From LMDS01 sp039930465 (lineage in GTDB: Bacteria > Pseudomonadota > Gammaproteobacteria > Burkholderiales > Burkholderiaceae_C): DNA of 64,000 bases. The stretch's first letter is position 1. Each line of letters begins with the position of its first letter. Below are positions 40,219 to 48,947 of the stretch, in pieces. The notes under the pieces were generated by a model. The model ran no database searches. It saw only the letters and a program-made list of their open reading frames with translations, and was not told where the DNA came from. The DNA is taken from positions 1-64,000 of the forward strand of contig JBDTTU010000005.1 of the NCBI GenBank assembly GCA_039930465.1, written 5' to 3'. A program made the position numbers and the translations under genes.

Positions 40219-41901
40219 TTAGTTTTCCTGGTCTTGCAGCAGCCGCCACATCACCTTGCCCGAACCCGACTTCGGCAGTGCGTCAACGAACTGCACGAGC
40301 TTGGGCACCTTGTAGGCCGCCATGTTCTCGCGCGCCCAGGCCGTGATGTCTTCGCCGGTGGTCTTGCCCTTCGCTTCGGCGCGCAATACAACCACGGCCT
40401 TGACCGTCTCGCCGCGGTAGGCGTCGCGCGCCGCGATGATGCAGGCTTCCTGCACCGCCGGGTGCTTGTAGAGCAGCATCTCCACTTCGGCCGGCCAGAT
40501 CTTGAAACCGCTCGCATTGATCATGCGCTTCAGGCGGTCGGTCATGAAGAAGTAGCCTTCTTCGTCCATGCGGCCGAGGTCGCCGGTGCGAAAGAAGGTC
40601 TGGCCATCGAGCTCGATGAAGGCGTCTTTCGTCGCCTGCGGGTGACCCCAGTAGCCTTTGAAGACCATCGGCCCGCGCGTGATGATCTCGCCCACTTCGC
40701 CGACCGGCAGTTCTTTCAGCGTGGCCGGGTCGACGATGCGCGAGTCGACACCGAAGATCGGGATGCCCAGGCACTGCAGCTTGGCGCGCTCGGGCGGGTT
40801 GCCGTGCGAGGGCGCCGCGGTTTCGGTCAGGCCGTAACCTTCGGCAAAACTCAGCCCGAACTCGTCGAGCAGCCGCTGCGCCACGGCCTGCGGCATCGCG
40901 GCGCCACCGCCGCTCAGGTACTGCAGGCTGGTGAGATCGAAGTTCTTGTAGTTCGGGCTGCCGAACAGGTCGATGATCATCGTGGGGATGCAGGTCCAGT
41001 GAGTGATCCGGTATTTCGAGATCAGGCGCCCGGCGAGCTCGCGGTCCCAGCGCGGCACGATCACGCTGGTGCTGCCGAGGTAGACGTTGCCGACCACGCC
41101 GTACATCATGCCGGTCACGTGGAACATGGGCACCACCGACAGGCTCACCGCCTCAGGCCCGGCCTGCCCCCACTGCCCGCCGCCGACCGCGTTCGACATC
41201 AGCGTGCGGTGCGTGTGCATGCAGCCCTTGGGCAGGCCGGTCGTGCCCGAGGTGTAGGGCAACAAGGCCAGGTCGTCGGGCTGCGCCGTGTGCGGGCCGG
41301 GCTTCAGGCCCAGTTCAAGCACGTCGGCCCAGCGGGTGCAGCCCGCGGGCAATGCGGGGTCGCTGCGCAGCCAGGCGTCCATGGCCGGGGGCGGCGCGTC
41401 GTCGGGGTCGACCGTGATCTCGTGCATGGCGTCGGTGTAGCGTGTGACCAGTACTTCGGCCGCACGCTCGGATTCGGGCAAGGCCGCCTGGGCGGTGGCG
41501 ACAATGCCGGCCAGGTCGGCGGCGCATATCACCACGCGGGTCTGCGGGTCGGTGATGTAGTGCTTGAACTCTTCGGCGCGGTTCATCGGGTTCACCGGCA
41601 CCACGACGGCGTTGGCGCGCAGGATGCCGTAGTACGCGGCGGCGTACTGCGGGCAGTTCTGCATGCAAATGGCAACCCGCTCGCCCGCTTTCACGCCCAC
41701 GCTCTGCAGCCAACCGGCAATGGCTTCGGCCTGGCGGCGCAATTCGCCATAGTTGAGGGGCCGGCCGAAGAACAGGTAAGCCGCCTTCTCGGGAAAGCGC
41801 GTGGCCGTCACTTCCAGGTTGAACCACAGCGTGGTCTCGGGCACCGCGAGCTGGCGCGGCAAGCGCTTGGGCCAGATCTTGTGGTGCGGGCGCTCGGGCA
41901 T
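40219..41901 (-). CDS. AMP-forming acyl-CoA synthetase (long-chain fatty acid-CoA ligase-like)
   Basis: 560 residues from the ATG at 41901; upstream in-frame codons lack family resemblance. The P-loop LPYTSGTTGLPKG lies at about 214-226. Adenylation motifs YGLTETAA and TGDLGRMDEEGYFF are present. A KSGSGK near the C-terminus supplies the catalytic Lys. It activates a carboxylic acid with ATP and CoA in the cytoplasm. The fatty-acid or aromatic substrate cannot be fixed. It is divergent from the amino-acid importer. Confidence 0.9.
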   Translation of the reverse strand: MPERPHHKIWPKRLPRQLAVPETTLWFNLEVTATRFPEKAAYLFFGRPLNYGELRRQAEAIAGWLQSVGVKAGERVAICMQNCPQYAAAYYGILRANAVVVPVNPMNRAEEFKHYITDPQTRVVICAADLAGIVATAQAALPESERAAEVLVTRYTDAMHEITVDPDDAPPPAMDAWLRSDPALPAGCTRWADVLELGLKPGPHTAQPDDLALLPYTSGTTGLPKGCMHTHRTLMSNAVGGGQWGQAGPEAVSLSVVPMFHVTGMMYGVVGNVYLGSTSVIVPRWDRELAGRLISKYRITHWTCIPTMIIDLFGSPNYKNFDLTSLQYLSGGGAAMPQAVAQRLLDEFGLSFAEGYGLTETAAPSHGNPPERAKLQCLGIPIFGVDSRIVDPATLKELPVGEVGEIITRGPMVFKGYWGHPQATKDAFIELDGQTFFRTGDLGRMDEEGYFFMTDRLKRMINASGFKIWPAEVEMLLYKHPAVQEACIIAARDAYRGETVKAVVVLRAEAKGKTTGEDITAWARENMAAYKVPKLVQFVDALPKSGSGKVMWRLLQDQEN

Positions 41902-42062
41902 GGGCACGGGAAAGGCGGCTTTGGAATTCAAATCGGGGCTCCACGCAAGGGCTGCTTCTTCGAACCGGAAGGTATAGCGCAGCCGGCCATCGCCTCCTAC
42001 GGCGGGAACCCGCAGAGACGCAGGTACGGCACGGGCCTTGCTATCCCTCAGAATCCCAAAGA

Positions 42063-42089
42063 GCTGCGCCTTCAGGCGCAGCCTTGTTT
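42063..42089 (+). terminator. Terminator-like hairpin in the leader of the amino-acid importer operon
   Basis: GCTGCGCC (42063-42070) and GGCGCAGC (42075-42082) form a perfect 8-bp stem with a TTCA loop, followed by CTTGTTT. It ends 28 bases before the binding-protein ATG on the same strand. It may act as an attenuator or leader stem rather than the end of a gene, because the neighbour on the left is divergent. Confidence 0.5.
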
Positions 42090-42116
42090 CAAGCCGTCCC
42101 TGAGGAGACCCGACCC

Positions 42117-42902
42117 ATGCAGACCCGTTCCTTCCTGAAAGCCGTGTGCGCGCTCGCCTGCGCCGCCGCCTTGGCCCCGGCCTTCGCGCAAACCGCACTC
42201 GACGACGTGATGGCGAAAAAGCTGATCCTGATTGCCGTGCCCACCGACTCGGCACCCTACGGTTTCGTCGGTACCGACCTGGCCCCGCAGGGCCTGGACG
42301 TCGACATGGCCAAGCTGATCGGCGCCAAACTCGGCGTGAAGGTCGAGCTCGTGCCGGTGACCAGCGCGAACCGCATTCCGTACCTGCAGACCAAGAAGGC
42401 CGACCTCGTGATTTCCACGCTCGGCAAGAACCCCGAGCGCGAAAAGGTCATCGACTTCACCAACGCCTACTCGCCGTTCTTCCAGGCCATCTTCGGCCCC
42501 AAGGCGCTGCTCGTGAAAACGCCGGCCGACCTGGCCGGCAAGACCGTGGGCGTGACCCGCGGCGCGATGGAAGACCAGGAGGTTGGCAAGATCGCGCCGC
42601 CCGGCGTCGACATCAAGCGCTTCGAAGACATGAACGGCACCGTCTCGGCCTACGCTGCCGGCCAGGTGCAACTGATGGGCGTGGGCGCGTCGGTGGCCGG
42701 CAATTTCATGGCAAAGAACCCAGCTGTAAGCACCGAGTTCAAGCTGCTGCTGAAAGACTCGCCAAATTTCATCGGCGTGGCCAAGGGTGAAGACAAGCTG
42801 CGCCTGAAAGTGAACGACATCATTGCCGACGCCAAGAAGTCGGGCGAGCTGAACAAGATGGCGTTGAAGTGGCTCGGCCGGCCGCTGGGCGAGCTGCCCT
42901 GA
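42117..42902 (+). CDS. Polar amino acid ABC transporter substrate-binding protein
   Basis: 261 residues from the ATG at 42117. A Sec signal peptide ends near AFAQ (residue 25). The family-3 fold shows GFVGTDLAPQGLDVDMAK, KKADLVISTLGKNPERE and DLAGKTVGVTRGAMEDQ. It probably binds a polar or acidic amino acid and delivers it to the two permeases downstream. The first permease gene starts 34 bases later. Confidence 0.92.
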   Translation: MQTRSFLKAVCALACAAALAPAFAQTALDDVMAKKLILIAVPTDSAPYGFVGTDLAPQGLDVDMAKLIGAKLGVKVELVPVTSANRIPYLQTKKADLVISTLGKNPEREKVIDFTNAYSPFFQAIFGPKALLVKTPADLAGKTVGVTRGAMEDQEVGKIAPPGVDIKRFEDMNGTVSAYAAGQVQLMGVGASVAGNFMAKNPAVSTEFKLLLKDSPNFIGVAKGEDKLRLKVNDIIADAKKSGELNKMALKWLGRPLGELP

Positions 42903-42936
42903 TCGCCGGTTCGTTGCAGCCACCAGCGCATCGCCC

Positions 42937-43596
42937 GTGATCGCCTTCGACTTTCCCGCCGTACTCGCCGAATGGCCGCTGCTGGCCAGGGGTGTGGCCG
43001 CCACGTTGGCGCTGACGGCCGTGTCGGCCACGGTGGGGGTGTCGCTCGGCGTGGCCTGCGCGTGGGCGCGGCTTCACGGTGCCCCGTGGCTGAAGATGAT
43101 CGTTGGCACGTATGTGGAACTGATCCGCAACACACCATTCATCGTGCAACTTTTCTTCCTGTTCTTCGGGCTGCCGGGCATCGGCATCAGGCTGTCGCCC
43201 GAAGTGGCTTCGGTGCTGGCGATGGTGGTGAACCTCGGCGCCTACGCGGCCGAGATCGTGCGCGCTGGCATTGCCACCACGCCGCGCGGCCAGATCGAAG
43301 CGGCACAAAGCCTGGCGCTTTCAGAAATGCAGGTGTTCACGCGTGTCGTGCTGCCACCGTCGCTGAAGCGTGTGTGGCCGGCGCTGGTGAGCCAGATCAT
43401 CATCGTGATGCTGGGCTCGGCGGTGTGCGGCCAGATCTCGACGCCCGAACTCTCGTACGCCGCGAACCTGATCCAGTCGCGCAACTTCCGCGCGTTCGAA
43501 GCCTTCATCATCGCGACGCTGATCTATCTGGCGCTCTCCATGGCGTTGCGCCGCCTGCTCAACTGGGCCGGCCCGCGTTTCATCTTCGGAAGCTAG
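42937..43596 (+). CDS. Amino acid ABC transporter permease, HisM/GlnP type
   Basis: 219 residues from a GTG start. About five spans. The EAA loop reads GQIEAAQSLALSEMQVFTRVVLPP near 112-135, preceded by YVELIRNTPFIVQLFFLFFGLP. It pairs with the 43600-44253 permease, which begins three bases after its stop. Confidence 0.91.
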   Translation: MIAFDFPAVLAEWPLLARGVAATLALTAVSATVGVSLGVACAWARLHGAPWLKMIVGTYVELIRNTPFIVQLFFLFFGLPGIGIRLSPEVASVLAMVVNLGAYAAEIVRAGIATTPRGQIEAAQSLALSEMQVFTRVVLPPSLKRVWPALVSQIIIVMLGSAVCGQISTPELSYAANLIQSRNFRAFEAFIIATLIYLALSMALRRLLNWAGPRFIFGS

Positions 43597-43599
43597 CCC

Positions 43600-44253
43600 G
43601 TGGTCGACTTCTCGCTGTGGGACATCTTCCGCAACCTGCTGCTCGCCGCGCGCTGGACCGTGCTGCTGTCGCTGATCGCGTTCATCGGCGGTGGGCTGGT
43701 CGGCATGGCGCTGCTGATCGCCCGCATCGCCAGGCTGCGTGGTGCCGACACGCTGGTCGGCGGCTACGTGCAACTCTTTCAGGGCACGCCGCTGCTGATG
43801 CAGTTGTTCCTCGCCTACTTTGGCCTGGCCCTGTTTGGCATCAATGTGTCGCCCTGGGTCGCTGCGGCGCTCGCGCTCACGCTCTACACCAGCGCCTTTC
43901 TCACCGAGATCTGGCGTGGCTGCGTGAATGCCGTTCACAAGGGCCAATGGGAAGCCTCGACCGCGCTCGCACTCAGCCTCACGGAACAACTGCGCTACGT
44001 GATCGGCCCGCAGGCGCTGCGCGTGGCGGTGCCGCCGACGGTGGGTTTTCTGGTGCAGGTGATCAAGGGCACCGCGCTGGCCTCGGTGATCGGCTTCGTC
44101 GAGCTGACCAAGGCCGGCACGATGATCACCAACGCCACCTTCCGCCCGTTCACCGTCTACGCCTGCCTCGCGCTGATGTACTTCGCGCTCTGTTTTCCGA
44201 TCTCGGCCTGGAGCAAATCACTGGAGAAAAAGCTGAACCATGGGCATCGTTGA
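43600..44253 (+). CDS. Amino acid ABC transporter permease, HisM/GlnP type
   Basis: 217 residues from a GTG start. It has the YVQLFQGTPLLMQLFLAYFG and GQWEASTALALSLTEQLRYV segments typical of the family. About five spans. It overlaps the ATPase gene by 14 bases, so the three transporter genes are tightly coupled. Confidence 0.91.
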   Translation: MVDFSLWDIFRNLLLAARWTVLLSLIAFIGGGLVGMALLIARIARLRGADTLVGGYVQLFQGTPLLMQLFLAYFGLALFGINVSPWVAAALALTLYTSAFLTEIWRGCVNAVHKGQWEASTALALSLTEQLRYVIGPQALRVAVPPTVGFLVQVIKGTALASVIGFVELTKAGTMITNATFRPFTVYACLALMYFALCFPISAWSKSLEKKLNHGHR

Positions 44254-44974
44254 AATCACGGGGCTGAAGAAGCGCTTCGGCACGAACGAGGTGCTCAAGG
44301 GCATCGACCTGTCGGTCAAACCCGGCGAGGTGATCGCGATCATCGGCAAGAGCGGCTCGGGCAAGAGCACGCTGCTGCGTTGCATCAACGGCCTGGAAGT
44401 CTTCAACGAAGGCACGCTCAGCGTCGACGGCAACCCGCTGCTGCACGACGACAAGGCGGCGATGCGCACGCTGCGCCAGCGTGTCGGCATGATCTTCCAG
44501 GGCTTCAACCTGTTCCCGCACCTGAGCGTGGGGCGCAACGTGATGCTCGCGCCGACGCTGGTGAAAAAGCGCGACACGGCGGCGGCGGCCGAGCAGGCAA
44601 AGAAGCTGCTCGCGCGCGTGGGCCTGGCCGAGAAATTCGACGCGCAGCCCGACCAGCTCTCAGGCGGCCAACAACAGCGCGTGGCGATCGCGCGCGCGCT
44701 GGCCATGGAGCCGGCCGTGCTGCTGTGCGACGAGATCACCTCGGCGCTCGACCCCGAACTGGTGGGCGAGGTGCTGCGCGTGGTGGAGTCGCTCGCCGAC
44801 GAGGGCATGACGCTGCTGATGGTCACGCACGAGATGAGCTTCGCGCGCAAGGTGTCTGACCGGCTGGTGTTCATGCACGCCGGCCGCATCCATGAGATGG
44901 GCCCGCCCGACGTGATCTTCGGTGCGCCGCAGACACCGGAGCTGAAGCAGTTCCTGTCGTCAATCGACGTCTGA
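44240..44974 (+). CDS. Amino acid ABC transporter ATPase, GlnQ/HisP type
   Basis: 244 residues. Walker A GKSGSGKST is near 36-44, signature LSGGQQQR near 137 and Walker B VLLCDEITSALDPE near 158. The Q-loop is MIFQGFNLFPHL. It powers the polar amino-acid importer of this operon. The Cys in Walker B (LCDE) is a common PAAT variant. It converges on the kinase gene. Confidence 0.93.
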   Translation: MGIVEITGLKKRFGTNEVLKGIDLSVKPGEVIAIIGKSGSGKSTLLRCINGLEVFNEGTLSVDGNPLLHDDKAAMRTLRQRVGMIFQGFNLFPHLSVGRNVMLAPTLVKKRDTAAAAEQAKKLLARVGLAEKFDAQPDQLSGGQQQRVAIARALAMEPAVLLCDEITSALDPELVGEVLRVVESLADEGMTLLMVTHEMSFARKVSDRLVFMHAGRIHEMGPPDVIFGAPQTPELKQFLSSIDV

Positions 44975-44993
44975 GCTGCGGCCGCGGCGGCGT

Positions 44994-46886
44994 TTACTGC
45001 TGCTGCTGCTCGCGCTTGCGCTTCATCTCGAGCACCTGCACGCACTCCGGGTGGGCGCGGTAACGCGGCTGCTCGCATTCACGGTCCATGCAGACCGCCA
45101 GCGCGATGAACAGTCGGCTGCCACAAACCTCGCGGGCGGTGGCCGCGCCTGTCGGGCTTGCCGTCACCGGGGCCGCCGCCACGACGGGCTCGCGCGGCGC
45201 GGTGGGCACCGGCCGCGCGCGCGTGTCAACGGGCCGCGAAGCAGCAGCATCGGCATAAGCGCCGGTCGACGTGGCGCTGGCGTCGGCGCGCGGCGCTGCG
45301 GCCTGCACAGGCTTGGCCCGTGCGCCACTGGCACCGCTCACCGACGGCGCCGGCGAACTCGCACCCGTGGCACCCGGCGCGAGCGACACCACCGGCTTGC
45401 CGGCATCGGCCGACGCCTCTTTCCCCGGCACAGGCAAGCCTTGCGCCTTGGCCAATGCCGCCAGCGCTGCATCGGTCGCGGCTTGCGTGGAGGCCGCCGT
45501 GCTGGGCAGCGGCTCCGCGGCGACAACCGGCGGTGGCGCCGGTTGAAGCACCGGTGCGGCCACCGACGCGGCCGCACTCGCCGGCTCGGCCGTGGCCAGG
45601 GCCGGCGCGCGCGCGCCACCCAGCAGACCGACGAACTGCCACAACACAACCCCAGCCACCACGCCGGCCACGGCCAGCGCCGCGACCATGAGGCCACGCT
45701 TCGAGTTCGTCGGCGCGGCAGCCTGATTCGTCGGCGGTGCAGCGGCCACCACGCGCCGCGGCGCAGCCGGCATCGAGGTGGCCGGCCGCGGCGGTGGCGC
45801 CGGCTGCGCCCGCGGCACCGGCACCGGCTGCACGGTGTTGATGCGCGTGGCCTGCGGGTCGACCGCATCGACCATCATGGTCGGCTGGAACGTCACCGCG
45901 CTGGCGGCTGCGACCGCGGCAGGCACGGCCCCACCCTGCCCCGCGCCTTGAACCCGCGCCGGCACCGGCGCCATACCCTTCAGCGCGGCACGCAGTTCAG
46001 CCACGTTCTGCGGGCGCTCGAGCGGGCGCACCCGCAGCGCCCAGCCCACAGCGTCGAGCAGGCGCTGCGAGACACCGGGCACCACACGTTGTTCGATCGG
46101 CTCGGCGTCGTCTTGCATGGCCCGCGCCGTGGCCGGGGCCGGCGGCACGCCGAACAGCAGGAAGTGCATGACCGCGCCCAGCGCGTAGAGGTCGGTCCAC
46201 GGGCCCTGGCGCATCTGCGTCATTTCGGCGTACTGCTCGATCGGCGCGTAGCTCGGTTTCAGGATCGCGGTGAGCGACTGCGTGCGGTCGCTGATGACGT
46301 GGCGCGCGGCGCCGAAGTCGAGCAGGATCGGCTGGCCCACCGGCGGCAGCAGGATGTTGTCGGGCGCGATGTCGCGGTGGTACACGCCTTCGCGGTGCAG
46401 CAGTTCCAACGCATCGAGCATCGGGTGGATCACGCCAAGAATCCAGGCTTCGTCGGGCGCGTGCGCCATGGCCTTGCGCGCGTCGCGCAGCGTGATGCCC
46501 TGCAGGTAAGGCATGACCATGTAGGCGGTGGCGTTGTCTTCCCAGAACCGGTAGACCTTCACCAGCGAGGGGTGGTCGAAGCGGGCCAGCAGGCGGGCTT
46601 CGTTGACGAACGATCGCAGTCCGATCGCGTAGGTCTCGGCGAACGAGGCCGAACGCACCGTGATCATCGGCCCCACGCCGCGCGAGGCGAGCGCTGCGGG
46701 CATGTATTCCTTCAGCGCGACCTGGCGTTCCAGCGAGTGGTCTTGCGTGAGGTAGACGATGCCGAAGCCGCCCACACCGAGCACCCGCAGGATCTCGAAC
46801 TCGCCGAAGCGTGTGCCTGGCGGCAACGCGTCGTGTTCGGCCACGGCGGCGGCGGGCGGGGGGTTGGCGGGGGTGTCGTTGCTCAT
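44994..46886 (-). CDS. Membrane-anchored Ser/Thr protein kinase with Ala/Pro-rich periplasmic region
   Basis: 630 residues from the ATG at 46886. The kinase domain (about 30-305) has GVGGFG (37-42), Lys59 in VALKEYMP, HRDIAPDN (170-177) and DFG (190-192). The lysine usual after HRDxx is Ala here. A low-complexity Pro/Ala linker follows, then one membrane span at about 400-422. The C-terminal part is Ala/Pro-rich and ends in a 44-residue basic tail with four cysteines. The kinase acts in the cytoplasm; the tail lies probably in the periplasm. Targets are unknown. Confidence 0.88.
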   Translation of the reverse strand: MSNDTPANPPPAAAVAEHDALPPGTRFGEFEILRVLGVGGFGIVYLTQDHSLERQVALKEYMPAALASRGVGPMITVRSASFAETYAIGLRSFVNEARLLARFDHPSLVKVYRFWEDNATAYMVMPYLQGITLRDARKAMAHAPDEAWILGVIHPMLDALELLHREGVYHRDIAPDNILLPPVGQPILLDFGAARHVISDRTQSLTAILKPSYAPIEQYAEMTQMRQGPWTDLYALGAVMHFLLFGVPPAPATARAMQDDAEPIEQRVVPGVSQRLLDAVGWALRVRPLERPQNVAELRAALKGMAPVPARVQGAGQGGAVPAAVAAASAVTFQPTMMVDAVDPQATRINTVQPVPVPRAQPAPPPRPATSMPAAPRRVVAAAPPTNQAAAPTNSKRGLMVAALAVAGVVAGVVLWQFVGLLGGARAPALATAEPASAAASVAAPVLQPAPPPVVAAEPLPSTAASTQAATDAALAALAKAQGLPVPGKEASADAGKPVVSLAPGATGASSPAPSVSGASGARAKPVQAAAPRADASATSTGAYADAAASRPVDTRARPVPTAPREPVVAAAPVTASPTGAATAREVCGSRLFIALAVCMDRECEQPRYRAHPECVQVLEMKRKREQQQQ

Positions 46887-47068
46887 GCGGTGGGCGCCCG
46901 GGGCGCGGACGCGAAGATTAACCCACGGGGCCCCGGCGCACGCACCCTCCAATGAGGGGAAGACGCGCGTGTGGCACACGGCGCGGCTCGGCACCGCGCC
47001 GGGTTGCGCGTGCACCTAAAATCATCGATTCGCCGTTTGTTCCCTGCCACCGCCAGAAACCGCACACC

Positions 47069-48349
<1,281 letters not shown>

Positions 48350-48410
48350 GCCGGTGGCGCGTGGGGGGCATCGGCCGAAAGGCCCGCGCCCGCCACGGCG
48401 CGGTGCCAGA

Positions 48411-48947
48411 ATGAAAACCATGTTCCAGATGAATCGACAGCGGCGCGGCTGGCTCCTCATGAGCGTGGCCGGTGGCCTTGCCGCTGCGGGCCTGCAGGCC
48501 CGTGCACAAGACACCGCGGCCGCCGCGCCCAAGGTGATCCTCACCATCTCTGGCAACGTGCAAAAGCGTGCCGGCACGGAGGCCATCGACTTCGACTTGG
48601 CCATGCTCGTGAAGCTGCCGCAAACCAGCTTTCACACCAAGACCCCCTGGTACACGAAGCCACGCAAGTTCACCGGCGTGTTGCTGAAAGATCTGCTCGC
48701 CTCGGTCGGCGGCGCGGGCAGCACCCTCAAGGCGATGGCCTTGAACGACTACCGTGCCGAGATCCCGGCCGAAGACTGGCTGCAACACGGCGCCATGCTC
48801 GCCTACCTGCTCGACGACAAGCCGATGACGGTGCGCGAAAAAGGGCCGCTGGTCATCATCTACCCGTTCGACGACCGGCGTGAAGTGCGCACCGCCGTTC
48901 ACTACAGCCGCGCGGTCTGGCAACTGCGCTCGCTCGAGCTGCGATGA
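48411..48947 (+). CDS. Periplasmic molybdopterin-oxidoreductase-fold protein
   Basis: 178 residues. A signal peptide (RQRRGWLLMSVAGGLAAAG, cleavage near ARAQ about residue 31) precedes a small domain. It shows FTGVLLKDLLASVG, ALNDYRAEIPAEDW and GPLVIIYPFDD, as in sulfite-oxidase-fold proteins. It lacks the catalytic Cys that binds molybdenum in true SUOX enzymes, so it is probably a sensor or binding module. It overlaps the hybrid kinase gene by four bases (ATGA, 48944-48947), suggesting joint function as a periplasmic input. Confidence 0.8.
   Translation: MKTMFQMNRQRRGWLLMSVAGGLAAAGLQARAQDTAAAAPKVILTISGNVQKRAGTEAIDFDLAMLVKLPQTSFHTKTPWYTKPRKFTGVLLKDLLASVGGAGSTLKAMALNDYRAEIPAEDWLQHGAMLAYLLDDKPMTVREKGPLVIIYPFDDRREVRTAVHYSRAVWQLRSLELR

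Noticed and set aside
41902..42116. Leader of the amino-acid importer considered as a riboswitch
   Set aside because: I could not match it to the conserved core of the glycine or cyclic di-GMP riboswitch classes; only the hairpin at 42063-42082 is supported.
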